A DNA stretch of 64,000 nt, from assembly GCA_958295665.1 (NCBI GenBank), contig OY282560.1, positions 274,772,177-274,836,176 on the forward strand, given 5' to 3'. Origin of the DNA: Tipula vernalis (lineage: Eukaryota > Arthropoda > Insecta > Diptera > Tipulidae). Numbering within the stretch: the first letter of the stretch is position 1; each line of letters begins with the position of its first letter. The position numbers were made by a program, and so were the translations under genes. Below, piece by piece: positions 11,270 through 22,330 of this stretch. Below the pieces are notes generated by a model that saw only the letters and a list, made by a program, of their open reading frames with translations, did no database searches and was not told where the DNA came from.

Positions 11270-12178
11270 GGCTGATTAGGATGGAGCTTGGCTATTCCTT
11301 AACCGATTATTATGAAAATTGACATTTGAACTGGAAATGGGTTTTAAAACGATTTTCGGATAAAGTTCTGTAATATGGTCAATAAGAATATAACTTAGCT
11401 ATTAACCGATTATGATGAATTTTGACATTTCCAACGAATAAAAGGAAATGTGACCCAAAAATTATTTTTCGACGAGGTTTTGAGAAATTTGTCAATTTGG
11501 CTTCTATAATGTTGTCTATTTAGGTCTCTGTGAATCATGCAGCTGTTGAGGTTTCTTTGCCTAAACATACTATTTCAATTGTTAATCGATCAAGATTATC
11601 TCCGTTACAATATTCAAGTTCCAAGATTAGAAACTTTTCTTGCAAATCCTTTACTTTAAACTTTCGGTTATATTTTCTGAGTATTTGCTGTAAGAGCGGT
11701 AAGTTTGACCTTGTTTAGACAAATATAGTGTGTAGTGGTCACGCGCCTCAGTATTGAAACTAATAACGGTAGTGCAGAGTTTCGAAATTAGAAATATTAT
11801 TTTCAATCCTCATTCCCAATCTCGAATTCCAATAAACTCGGTGAAGGAATAGCAAAGTTCTGTCCTACTTGGCTATATTCTAGAACTTTATCTAAAAATA
11901 ATTTTAGAATCCCAGTACTAGTCTATCTATCGAACTTCATCATAATCGGTTCAGAAATAGCCAAGTTCTATCATACTTGGGCATATTTCAGAACTTGATT
12001 TAAAAATCATATCACATGTTAAATTTTTTCATAATCGGTTGAGAAATAGGGAAGTTCCATCATACTTAACCATATTCCAGAACTTCATCAAAAATCGTTT
12101 TAGAATCCCATTTCCAACGCACTTGTCAATACGCAAGTTCCATCATACTTGGCCATATTCCAGAACTTCATCCGAAAA
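11270..12178 (+). repeat. Diverged tandem satellite, about 90-100 bp units
   Basis: Units are recognised by CATAATCGGTT, GAAATAGCCAAGTTC, TCATACTTGG, CATATTCCAGAACTTCATC and TTTTAGAATCCCATTTCC. Several units lie here. The array continues at 13103-13330 beyond an inserted element, and scattered units lie at 61400-61590 and 62030-62170. The short open frames inside are by-products of the repeat. Confidence 0.8.
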
Positions 12179-12189
12179 TCATTTTATAA

Positions 12190-13091
12190 CCAGTGTGAAG
12201 TTTTTAACACTTTTTTTTAAACACATTTTACGAAAGTGTACCTATATTAGTTTGACAGTGTAATTCGAGTTATTAAACAAAATATTTAACGCCTTCTTTT
12301 AACACATTTCGCGTAAGTGTACAATTGTTTGATAGTGTAATTCAAGAAAAAATTATTATATGAGAAACAAGATCCTACCATAAGCCATTCTACACTTTGC
12401 TAAATAATACAAATCTCAGAGATTGGCTCGTATAGGCACCATATAGAATGGAAAGAGGATACATTAGGCTTTCTAAATCTTGTATGTATTATTCCATAAT
12501 TTAGGGTTAGGCTCTGATGACATATTTTCAGATATTACCAAAATGATCGAATATATGGAAAATCATGATTCTACATTTTGCTAAATAACACAAATCTCAG
12601 ATATTGGCTCGCATAGGCACCATATAGGACGGAAAGAGGATACATTAGGCTTCCAAATCTGTACGTGTTGTTCCATAATTTAGGGTTGGGCTCTGATGAC
12701 ATATTTTCTAATATTACCAAAATGATCGAATTTATATAAAATCATGATTCTACACTTTGCTAACTAACACAAATCTCAGAGATTGGCTCGCATAGGCACT
12801 ATATAGCCTTATGTATCCTCTTTCTATTCTATATGGTGCCTATGCGAGCCAATCTCTGAGATTTGTTTTATTTAGCAAAGTGTAGAATCATGGTTTTCTA
12901 ATGATTTTGTTATTTGACTTATGGTAGGATCTTGTTTCTCATCTATTAATTTTTTTTGAATTACACTATGAAACAATTGTACACTTTCGTGAAATGTGTT
13001 AAAAAATCTGTTAAAAAGAAGCGTTAAAAATTTTGTTTAATAACTTGAATTACACTGTCAAACAAATGTAGGTACACAAACTTCACACCGG
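12190..13091. mobile_element. 902-bp inverted-repeat (foldback/MITE-like) element
   Basis: The ends are CCAGTGTGAAGTTT and, at the right, AAACTTCACACCGG, which are reverse complements apart from one base. The inverted arms run about 290 bases with scattered differences. The middle holds about two and a half direct repeats of roughly 180 bases starting at CTACACTTTGCTAA. The element is bounded by direct copies of TCATTTTATAA (12179-12189 and 13092-13102); removing it and one copy restores the surrounding satellite unit. No coding capacity. An 11-bp duplication with long arms fits Mutator-like or foldback non-autonomous DNA transposons, but the family is not identified. Confidence 0.85.
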
Positions 13092-13330
13092 TCATTTTAT
13101 AATCCTATTTCCAACGCACAAGTCGAATTTCATCATAATTGGTTGAGAAATAGGCAAGTTCCATCATACTTGGCAGTATTCCAGAACTTTATGCAAAAAC
13201 CATTTTAGAATCTCATTTCCAAAGCGGATGTTAAATTTGACTAAAATCCGTTAAGAAATATATAAGTTACATCCTATTTGGCCATTCATCTAATTTGCTA
13301 AAGATTCAATTTGAAATGTTAAAGGTTCAA
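13092..13330 (+). repeat. Satellite array resumed after the insertion
   Basis: The same 90-100 bp unit as at 11270-12178 continues directly after the right target duplication. It includes CCAACGCACAAGTCG, GAGAAATAGGCAAGTTCC and CATACTTGGCAGTATTCC. Confidence 0.75.
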
Positions 13331-13379
13331 TTTGACGATATTCACAGAGACCTTTCTTCCAAATCAGTCAAGGCGTGTG

Positions 13380-13700
13380 GATTTGCTTAAATATGACACA
13401 TATGCTGTACACATACATACAAGCAAGGGTCAATTCTCAGATCTTGTACCCGACCCTGTTGATGTACAGGTTCCAAAAGCTCTTCAAATCATCGCGTTAA
13501 CCATAGAAACACATTTGCGAAAAAAATTCGAAATCGGACGAGCCGTTCCCGAGATACCATCCAGACGATCATCCAGGGTATTTTTTTTGGTTTTTTAGAC
13601 TCAGGGACTTTCAAAACTTCGAGAAAAGTGGTTCTGGACCCACCAAATTTTTGGTCATTTTTGACAGGATTTCAATACTTTGGACTTTTTAGACCGAGGT
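13380..13700 (+). repeat. Dispersed repeat copy (also at 25360-25590)
   Basis: The block AGACTCAGGGACTTTCAAAA, then CGAGAAAAGTGG, then TTTCAATACTTTGG and CTTTTTAGACCGA is shared with 25475-25570. The preceding GAGATACCAT/GAGATATCAT region is also shared. No coding content. The same style of sequence (actcaggg..., tctgtctg...) occurs in the 38.9/45.1 kb repeat, so these may be related non-coding mobile sequences. Confidence 0.65.
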
Positions 13701-15150
13701 AATTAAAACATTTCTATAAAAACAAAATTACACAACAAATAGTAAATATGATTTATACAGTAAAATAATTTAATACCGTTAGTTATTGTCCTTAAATTGT
13801 ATTTGTTTTTAATATTTTGTCCTTAAAATCGTTTAAGTATTTAACAATACAATAATAATTACCTTTGATGTTTCGTTCAACTCTTCTACTCGTAGGTGAC
13901 ACTAACAGAAAGACCTCATTAGAATTTTAAATTAATTTCCAGCTTGTAAACTCGCTAATAGAGGAGCTTCTTAAACTTTCCAACTCGTTAATAGTAGTTT
14001 TCCAAACTATTTTGGCTTACAACAATTGTTTCTTTTTTTATGGTATATGCAGATCTCGGCGGCAGCGTCATTCTTTTTTGCTGTGTTGTGTTCTTCACCC
14101 ATATTATCTAAATACATAATTTCAATTATTGTAAAGTGTTCATATGAACGTAAAAAACTTTAACTTTTTATTTTAAAAATAAATTTTTATTACCAATCTA
14201 ATCTTCTCGAGTTGCTTAATGGATTCATTGACTTATTCAATTTTACTACACGAATTCATTTATTTTTTTTATTTTTCATTTTATTGCTTTTATTTTGGGA
14301 AAGTGAATAAATTAGTGTTACAAAATTACGGTTCAATTTAAATAAATTATAGATTTGTGCAAATGGGGCCGATCAAATTGACCGCAGACCTAACTATTTT
14401 TATTTATGAAAGGGAAATGCTTAAAAGTAGCAATAAACAAATTACAAGATAATAAGTCACCATGTCTAACCTCAAATTAACCGAAATCATACGCTTGTTG
14501 TCATTTAATTTGTATATTCTAAACCCAAACCCTAATTTTCATTTTTTATACTGAAATATTTTTTTATGTATCCATCAAAAAGCACATACTGTACGAACAT
14601 TGTCTGCGATGATCAACTCAACAAAAAAAAGTTAGCACATGTTGCGGAATCTCTAACATGATTAAATATTTATTTGACAAACAAAAAAGTTAAAATTTAG
14701 ATTTTTCGGGTTTTTCCTCATCTTTTTAGGTAAACATGAAAAATGGTAATCAAAAGTAAATATTTAATTTTTTTTCCTTTTAATATTATGAGACCTAACT
14801 GCTAAGTCAAATATTTTATTTATTGCAAAGTTCACATTTTAAAGTGCTCGGTTGTTTTTAATTTTAATATACTTAACAGGTTTATTTGTAGATACTTATT
14901 TTTAATTTGAGGTTAGATGTGTTGGTGGATATTATTTGGTGAAAGACCAAATAAAATATTTTAACTAATTGTAAATTATGCTACTTGTATGCTATTAACC
15001 ATCAAAGGGCTAGTGAAAAGTTTCCGCGCGAAAATGTTTTTCGTTTTAGATGCCATTTATTGCGAGTATTTAGATTCACTATTTATTAAGGGAAAATTTA
15101 ATTTATTTAACAAGATTTTAGCGAAATACTTACTATAGTACTCACATAAG
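13700..15150. other. No gene seen
   Basis: AT-rich DNA with frequent stops on both strands. I found no protein motif, no clear inverted repeat and no tandem repeat. Confidence 0.55.
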
Positions 15151-15159
15151 GTAGGTTGC

Positions 15160-15925
15160 CAATTATTAGAGAGGGAAATTTTTATTACAAATCACAGTGT
15201 TAGAGATATTTTTTTGTTTGAATTTCCAAATAATTATGTAATTTTAGGCGTTTCTAAATGTCAATAAAAAATCATAAGAAAATCAATAAAATATTTAGCG
15301 ACGTAGTAAAAATATTTCAGATTGCTTTGTAATACGAGGCATTTTTTTTTTTTAAATGCAAAATTTGCAATGAAAAGAAATGTAGGAATGACTACTTTTG
15401 ATTGCAAATCGTATTGTAAATACAGTACTGTGCAAAAAAAATAGGTCAAACATATTTTTTTACAAATTGGAGTCTTGGATGATAAAATTACAAAACTTTT
15501 GAAAGCAACAGGTTTATTGTTTCATTTTAAATACATACACATACCGAAAAACCGAAAAAATGCCAAAATATTCAAAATACGTTGATTGGAGCTAAAGTAA
15601 CTATTGGTTCCCACTTGAATGCATTGCAAATACTGAAAAGAGAAAAATTTTTTTAATGTCACTGTATTAGAGACATTTTGTTTTTGTATTACCAAATAAT
15701 TTTGTCAATTTAGACATTTTTCAACGTCAATAAAAAATGATAATAAAAACAATGAAGTATTCACACAGGAAAAATATTGCAGCTTGCTTTGTTTATCGCG
15801 GGATTGAAATTTTTTTTTTAAATAAAACAAGGGAAATTTTTATACTTTTTGTAAATGCAAAATTCACAATGGATGTAGGCATGACTACTTTTGATTGCGA
15901 ATCGTATTGTAAGTGTGTATATGGT
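15160..15925 (+). repeat. Direct duplication of about 270-280 bp
   Basis: The segment about 15160-15430 recurs at about 15640-15925. Shared blocks in the same order are TTAGAGA..TTTTTGTTT, CCAAATAATT, GTCAATAAAAAATCATAA/GTCAATAAAAAATGATAA, GCAAAATTTGCAATG/GCAAAATTCACAATG and GACTACTTTTGATTGC. Between them a segment starting AGTACTGTGCAAAAAAAATA (about 15424) shares blocks with 7470-7560 (AAAATTACAAAACTTTTGAA, then TTATTGTTTCATTT). The 16020-16075 part matches 7610-7690. These look like old copies of one non-coding element. Confidence 0.6.
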
Positions 15926-16159
15926 TGCGTAGACAAATTTATATATTTTTTTTTGAATGTGTATGTATTTTTATTTTATGTATTTTTTGTGAAAAATTGA
16001 AAACAGATTGCGAATATCCGTAAAGGCATCCAATATTTTGTTTGCCCGAGTTTGATAAATTTCTCAAAGTCGCTGTGATTTTGGAACTAAGGAAGCACAT
16101 TCGACCGGTTTGTTCTCCAGCAAAATCTTCCCAGAATACTGCTGATCCAGTGTCCAAAA

Positions 16160-16490
16160 TGATGTCGAGCGATGAGTAATGTCTACCTGCTAAGAAAATT
16201 AAAACAAATTATTGTAAATTAAAGCTTGTTACTAATACTTATCTTTAATTATCCGATTAGAATTCATTTGGTATTATCTAAAAGTACCGTACTTAACATT
16301 TGTGGTCATAAAAGTATTTTAAATTATATTTTTTTCATACTTGCATAATGTTTCCAAACATTTCACAGTTTTTTGACATTTATTGTACATTTTTATATTT
16401 TATAAAGGATGTGATTCTAAAATGTAATTTTCACAAGCAAGCCTCAACCTGCTATATTTTTCCTTGCCTGGTGGCAGTGGAGTTGAGGCT
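16160..16490. other. No gene seen
   Basis: AT-rich DNA with no recognisable motif. Confidence 0.5.
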
Positions 16491-16780
16491 TCTTTGTAAT
16501 AATTATTGTACAGTGCTGTAATAATTAGAACCCTCCCGGAGAGAGCATTGTTAGCAGAAAATTTGTTTTATTGAGTCAGAGGTTCTGGTACGGTCATCTG
16601 TAGCCGGCTAGAGCTCATCGGATTGGGGTGGGGTTTCCCAGAACATGATTCAATCTTGTTAGACCGTTTAGTAAGAAGCATCTAAAAACATTTCATCCCT
16701 TTCTCGTGGTCACGTAGTCGATGCCTTCCTGATGATATACTTACCTGCATTGCATCTCCCCACCGGAATATTAATTTATC
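16490..16780 (-). repeat. GC-rich dispersed repeat, copy 2
   Basis: The reverse complement carries GAGCTCTAGCCGGCTAC with CCCCACCCC before it and CCTCTGACTC after it, matching the order of blocks at about 785-850. It is followed on the right by an A-rich run. No coding content. Both copies lie next to AT-rich DNA and stand out by composition. Confidence 0.45.
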
Positions 16781-16984
16781 TAATTATAGGAAAAAAAAAT
16801 TTAAATAAATAAAAAAAATAAATAAAACAAAACAAATGAGCATCGGAAATTAAACTTTGATAAAACTTTGATTAATAAGTCAATAGAAAAATTAGAAATT
16901 TTTAAATATAAAGAACAGTTGTTATTTTTAGATACCTAAAACCTATCTTTTTTATCAGTATATAATTATAAAAGTACGAAAAGG

Positions 16985-17200
16985 GGGATTGGCCGGATAA
17001 TTGAAAGATTCATTGCATTTGCAAAGCTGGCACGATTTTATATATGTGCCAATATCCTTAACTAATGTAGGCCAAAAGAAATACCTCTGAATTACTTCCC
17101 TCGTCTTACTAATCCCTAAATGGGCACAAGTCGGCAGCCAATGTGCAGATTCAATAACAGATGTGCGAAGTTCACTAGGCACTAACAATTTTCAAGTTGT
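16985..17200 (-). pseudogene. pol: Gypsy integrase, zinc-binding N-terminus only
   Basis: HWLPTCAHLGISKTREVIQR followed by YFFWPTLVKDIGTYIKSCQLC is the HHCC zinc module of Ty3/Gypsy integrase. The similarity ends right after NYPANPP, and unrelated AT-rich DNA follows, so the DDE core is lost. Confidence 0.85.
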
Positions 17201-17265
17201 CAAATCGGAAAAGTTTTGTGTGTCATTAACATGGAAATTTATAAAAGCGAGACCGCTCACCACCT

Positions 17266-17800
17266 TTACATTGACTTTAGAAGATCTGCTGAGAGTTGAC
17301 TAATTAAATTCATATAACTACCAGTAGTAAATGCAGCCGAGTTGAAATCGATATTTAAAGGAATGTTAACAATATTAATCGAGTCCATATGCACCCGGGA
17401 CAGTGCATCTGGCACCACGTTCTGATTTCTCTTCCGGTACTCTATGTCAAAGTCGTACCCCTGCAGCTTCAAACTCCACCTTGCCAGTGTACCGGACAGA
17501 TCTTTAAGGGACATTAACCAAGTAAGACTGGCATGGTCAGTTATCACCGTAAAAGGTAACCCTTCGACATAGGACCGGAAACGCTTTATGGCTAAGACCG
17601 CCGCCTAGCATTCCTGTTTGGTGACGCAGTAGTTTCGCTGGGCTGCATTCATCTTCTGGGACATGTACGCTATAGGCCTATCTTCCACTTCAGAATCCCT
17701 CTGGAAAAGTACGGCGCCTACTCCAGTCGAGCTGGCGTCGCACTGAATAAAAAACCATTTTGTGAAGTCAGGACCAACTAAGGTGAGGGACAACCGTATG
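17266..17800 (-). pseudogene. pol: Gypsy RNase H and connection
   Basis: FIQCDASSTGVGAVLFQ carries the first RNase H aspartate. It is followed by IAYMSQKMNAAQRNYCVTKQ and, after one TAG (17608-17610), by AVLAIKRFRSYVEG, VITDHASLTWLM with the catalytic TDH, and NVVPDALSRVH, the usual end of Gypsy RNase H. One nonsense codon is the only break in this part. It would remove the RNA strand during cDNA synthesis. Confidence 0.9.
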
Positions 17801-17819
17801 CATGAGTCGGCTCAAGGTC

Positions 17820-18525
17820 TGGGGCGCATTGCAGAGGCCGAAGGGCATTACTTTAAATTAATAAAGTGGACGGCCCGGGTCAGAAAATGCAGTTTTTTCT
17901 CTCGAACTTGGATCCAAAGGGATTTGCCAAAAGGCATCCTTTAAATCCAAGCTAGAGATGAATTTAGTTTTATCTAACCTACCGAGCAGGCTCTCTATCA
18001 AGGGCAGAGGGTACGCGTCCTTTTTGGTAACAGCGTTTAATCGCCTAGCATCTAGACATAATCGTATCTTACCCGGTTTTCGAACTATCGTCATTGGAGA
18101 AGACCAAACGCTGTGACTTTGCTCAATGACGTCTAAATCCAACATGCGATCGATCTGTTTGTACATTTCTTTCTCAACAGCTGTGGACACCGCAAAGAAA
18201 CGTTGTTTAATGGCTGGATCATCATTAGTATCGATCTTATGTTGGATTAAATGAGTACGACCTAGACCGCGTCTTTTAAAATTTGGGATAATATCGATCA
18301 CTGCGTTTAATCTTTGTTGTTGATCTTCCGTGAAGGAGTGAACTTTCTGAGAATCGTTTATTTCTGATTTATTAGTATAGATTTGTGGCCCCATATTTTC
18401 AGTAGAGAGTTTAGACATAATTTCAGATAGGAAGGAGATTTTAACATCAAACATTTTCATAAAATCACAACCTAAATAGAGTGGTTGTTGAAGGGTAGGG
18501 ACTACCAGATATTTTGTAGCGGCTC
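17820..18525 (-). pseudogene. pol: Gypsy reverse transcriptase, active-site box deleted
   Basis: The frame starts in the protease tail (LVVPTLQQPLYLGCDFMKM) and continues through IKQRFFAVSTAVEKEMYKQI, VIEQSHSVWSSPMTIVRKPG, the KIRLCLDARRLNAVTK block and SLDLKDAFWQIPL, which holds the first catalytic aspartate. A stop follows RPLY, then FKVMPFGLCNAPQTLSRLM. Sequence then jumps to LVGPDFTKWFFIQCDASSTG, the start of RNase H. The YxDD box and most of the thumb, normally between these blocks, are absent, so the enzyme cannot have been functional after that deletion. Confidence 0.9.
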
Positions 18526-19095
18526 ACGCATTTCAATTATATAAAACAGTTTTTGTTATATAAATTGAAATTCGTTCACCACCACATATACATTTGGTTT
18601 ACGCATAAGATATCTCTTTGCGTAACGTATTTTCATTAGCCATCTAGCGAGATGGCATGTACACAAAATATAATCGAACACTAAATTATATTTTGTGATA
18701 TTTGCCCCATCTCGTTAAAATTATTTTCCTCAATTTAAACTTGAGTGATATTTTCTGTGGGTCCATCTCGCGTTCAATAGAACGGCGAATTTTGACATTA
18801 CGATTCTTCTCGTATGTCAACACTAAAATTAAAATAAAATTCCCAATAAAAAAATAAAGACCAAAAACAAAAACGATTCTAATTTCGCTAAAAGATTTTT
18901 TCATGGTCTTGGTTGTAAAATGATTTTTCATTAATTGGTTTGCTTGAAACACGGTAGTGATACAGTGGTGAAGTAGTAAAAAAATATAACTTGTGATTAA
19001 AATAAAATTGTGTAATTAGATTAATATAGATTATGAACAAAATCAGAATAAAATAAATTGAATTTTTATTAAGAAAAACAAAAAACAAAATTAAT
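18526..19095. other. About 570-bp segment inserted in Gypsy pol
   Basis: Protease sequence ends at 19096 and resumes at 18525, so this stretch interrupts one reading frame. It is AT-rich and its open frames lack motifs. The short word ATCTCG recurs in it (CCATCTCGTT, CCATCTCGCG). I could not find a clean target duplication or terminal inverted repeat, so the inserting element is unidentified; a solo LTR or a non-autonomous DNA element are both possible. Confidence 0.65.
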
Positions 19096-19359
19096 TTATT
19101 TCGTGCAGTGCGATAATTTCATGAACTTAGTATGGTTATTATATGTAGTTTTGATAATAAGACATCCAGAAACTAGTTCTTGAGCCCCACTAGCAGTCTG
19201 CATTGAAGCCGTAATGGGATTAAGTTTTTCATTAAAGCGTTTTAAAAGTTCCAGAGATCCCTTTCCTAGAGCACTGACGCTCGCCCCGCTATCTAAAAGA
19301 CCACGTATTTGAATCCCGTTTAAGTTGATATTGGCATATAATCGCTCGTCTTTCACCAT
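19096..19359 (-). pseudogene. Gypsy aspartic protease, 3' part cut off
   Basis: The translation LYANINLNGIQIRGLLDSGA shows the LLDSGAS active-site motif of retroviral-type aspartic proteases. The domain runs to FMKLSHCTK and then enters foreign DNA at about 19095. The continuation (TKYLVVPTLQQPLYLGCDF) lies at 18525 after the inserted segment. Dead because of the insertion. Confidence 0.85.
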
Positions 19360-19520
19360 GTCCAGATTATTTTAGTCAAAGAATTGAGATTCAGCAATAT
19401 TATGATAGTATTCTCTGCGATTTTTGAAATATTGCTTGGAACGCTTTGCTCGTAAATGTAGTTGAGGAAAGCTAGGGATGGACATTGATGGAAGTTGAAC
19501 GTCTAATAACGGGGTTTTAC

Positions 19521-20945
19521 TTAAGGTTGGTTGGTATTGTTGGTATTGTTGTTGCTGCTGAGATTTAAATTGTTTAGAGCAACATTTTTGGATGGAGGAA
19601 ATCTGTGTCTGGAACTCTGAGATGAGCTCGCCCGGAAATGTAGTGACCCAAGATTCCTCATTTCCGTTCCCAGGTTTCCCCGTAAATATGAATTACAGGT
19701 CATGCAATGTGCTTGAAGCACTCCGGGAGCCCCACACCCTAAACAAAATATATTTAACGGGACATCGCAATGAGTATATTGATGACCAATTCTTTGGCAA
19801 TTCCAACATTGGATCACTGTAGCTTTAGATCTGGTTTCTGGTGAGAATCCAGACCTGGTGGGCTGATGAGTTGTTGGAGGCTTTTGTACTATTGCTTCAA
19901 CAAATTTTTCATTTGTTGCATTCGAAAAATAGGGGTTTAATAGCGTAGAAATGCTAGGAAAATTTGAGGAAATCTCATGTATAATTTTCGAAGGTAAATT
20001 TATGTTTTGCTCAGGCTGGTAATTCATTCTCCTCCAAACCTCGTCTGTAGCGATACAAGTATTTACTAAGCTGGATAAGGTCAGGAACGTTCGACCTGCA
20101 AAATGTACTCTAAATCCACTTCGCATATTTTTTTGGATGAGTTCGATTAATTCAGAATCGGATAAGGGTGTCTTGAGAGGCATTGCAAGATTGAGTAACT
20201 CGTAATAAAAATCTACGAACGGTTCCTTCATTTTCTGTTTCCTATGTTCAGGAACTTGTTTGATATCCAGGTCAGTTCGCCTTTCTTGGAATCTATTAAG
20301 TATTTGATTACGAAATTCAGCCCACTCGGGTTTCGTTCCAGAATTATTAACCAGTAGTGTTCTTTGGCGGGACCATCTAACAAGCAATTAATAATATCCA
20401 TTAATTCTTCTAGAGTAATTCTATTTGAATTTGCCAGATGTTCTACTCTAAATAGAAACTTTTCAATAGACATCCCCGAAGGGGAACCATCAAATTTTAG
20501 CTTCCATTTGTGAATAGGGGTCGTGAAAGCCGAGTTGCTCGATTTAGAAGCACTATTATTAGGTTTTAATGTTTCCGTCTGAGCTGATGGTGGCATCGTG
20601 TGTGGTGGAAGGTTTGATACGTTAGCCATCGAAGGCATTGCTATTGGAGGGGGAACAGTTTGATAGAATGGCAAGTAGGGATTCAACGGCACAAAATTAG
20701 ATGGGGGTATAAATTGCGAGGGATATGATGGTGGATTCGTGCAGAAATTAGTAGGTGGTATGATCGGTATATTTCGAATAGGGTGCTCATTATTCTGTGA
20801 TACAGGAACTGAATGAATTTCAGAAGCCCCAGATTGTTGTACCGGTGGACTATTTGAGATCACAGATGTAGCAGGATTATTAGCGTTTACTTCGTTACGC
20901 TCAGATTGGTTATTTGAATTAGAGTTTTTACTATTGTCAACAGGG
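19521..20945 (-). pseudogene. gag: Gypsy Gag (capsid and zinc knuckle)
   Basis: The N-terminal part is rich in Pro, Asn and Ser (20863 to about 20560). Next comes a retrotransposon capsid-like domain with FDGSPSGMSIEKFLFRVEHL and then LLDGPAKEHYW. After a frameshift near 20300 the frame continues with EPFVDFYYELLNLA and ends with a CCHC knuckle CWNCQRIGHQYTHC followed by CLGCGAPGVLQAHC. Gag would package the RNA in cytoplasmic particles. The frame extends upstream of the ATG at 20863 to a stop at about 20950, beyond which similar sequence continues to about 21075, so the true start is uncertain. Confidence 0.85.
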
Positions 20946-21079
20946 GATTAACCGTGTGATGGAGTAGATGTGGTATGAGAATCATCAACATGTATATATG
21001 TTTGGTTTAATAGAGCGTTAGTAAGATCTAAATTTGGAATAGGTTCGATCACTATAGCACTTATGTCAGCTATTATATA

Positions 21080-21540
21080 TAACTATTTTTTTATTTTTTT
21101 TATTTTTTTATTGTTTAATTGTCCCTCACCACAGTCAAAACAACACCAAAATATCATTAAAATTTCCTATGCACAACGCAAGGTAAAGGCAATAACAAAT
21201 AGTATTAACACATAAACACAAACGTTGGCGCACGTAAGCTTAATAAAGCGCAACAAAACTAAACTTTTTCTTTTCTTCATATTGATCCACAAGAATTGAT
21301 TACGGTGATTTTTGCACGGATCTACGAACAAAAGAACAACAAAACTGGAACGAACCATGTGATTCGTAACAGTGCATGTAAAATTTGGTCAATTTAATGA
21401 TAGTACGAGTGCGAAAAAAGACACATTAAAAGCACGTTCGTTTGTGGTGAATTAACTGAATTGATATTGAGTTACTATTCCGATAATTGAGTTAATATTC
21501 AGATAATTAAGCTACTGAAATGAATTGGTCGTTCGTTTGC
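21080..21540 (-). other. Possible Gypsy leader/LTR region; no gene
   Basis: This lies between the upstream end of gag and the truncated end of the LINE. On the reverse strand it is a leader-like AT-rich sequence ending in an A-rich run just before gag. An LTR may be included, but without a second LTR in the window I cannot place its ends or a primer-binding site. Confidence 0.3.
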
Positions 21541-22330
21541 TACAATTTAACTTTCTGGTTTGTGAAGTTTACGTGAACCGACTTTGCTTCGTTTAGGCTA
21601 ATGCGCCATTTCTTGGTCCAACTACTCACTGTGTCGGTTGCTTTTTGAAGTTTGGTCGTTGCTTCTGATATACACTTTCCAGTAGCCAGAATAGCTGTAT
21701 CGTCTGCAAATGTTGCTATGGTCGCACCTTCTGTATTTGGCATATCTCTGGTGTACAGGATGTACAATATAGGACCCAGTACGCTACCCTGTGGTATGCC
21801 TGCTGATATTCTCTTTAGTTCAGAGTACTCTTGGTTATATTTTACACGGAAATGTCGGTCTGCGATATAAGATTTAAGAATTTGATAGAATTGCTTAGGT
21901 AGATCTCGATGCAATTTAAATTCAAGTCCTTGGTGCCAAACTTTGTCGAAAGCTTGTGCTATATCTAAGAAGATGCTGGAGCATATCTTCTTATTCTCAA
22001 GTGAGTCTTCGATTATATCCGTTATTCTGTGAACTTGTTCTATCGTAGAGTGATTTTCTCTAAATCCAAATTGGTGTGGTGGAATCAAATTTCTCTCCTC
22101 TATTATTGGCTTGAGTCTCTTGAGCAGTAATTTTTCAAATAATTTTGAACGTACGACTTTTTATCGTTCGCTGGTTTGCCTAGTTTGGGGATCATAATTA
22201 CTTCAGCAACCTTCCATTGCCGTTGGACATATTTTAGTCTGAAGACAGCATTGATAATAATTTGAACCAATTTTCGTAGTCCCTTCTCGGGAATGGCTTT
22301 TACTACTTGTCCAGTAATTAAATCATATCC
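21540..22330 (-). pseudogene. LINE ORF2, reverse transcriptase (C-terminus lost)
   Basis: The frame runs KKAPGYDLITGQVVKAIPEK, VAEVIMIPKLGKPANDKKS, a small deletion or frame change, then PPHQFGFRENHSTIEQVHRI, FLDIAQAFDKVWH, AGIPQGSVLGPILYILYT and TIATFADDTAILAT. FADD is the catalytic box. Sequence ends after HVNFTNQKVKL. The thumb and C-terminal part seen in the 49.4-50.8 kb relative are absent. Confidence 0.9.

Larger units (their letters stand above)
16960..21080 (-). mobile_element. Ty3/Gypsy LTR retrotransposon, degenerate
   Basis: On the reverse strand gag, protease, reverse transcriptase, RNase H and integrase N-terminus follow in the order expected for Ty3/Gypsy. The element stops abruptly at about 16985 inside integrase. 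A 570-bp foreign segment splits protease from reverse transcriptase, and the RT active-site box is deleted. No envelope-like frame is seen. The LTRs are not identifiable with confidence. The pieces are listed separately. Confidence 0.9.

Noticed and set aside
10916..11275. 119-codon open frame, His/Pro/Ser/Tyr-rich
   Set aside because: It is a direct translation of the CATACCAT-type simple repeat and has no motif.
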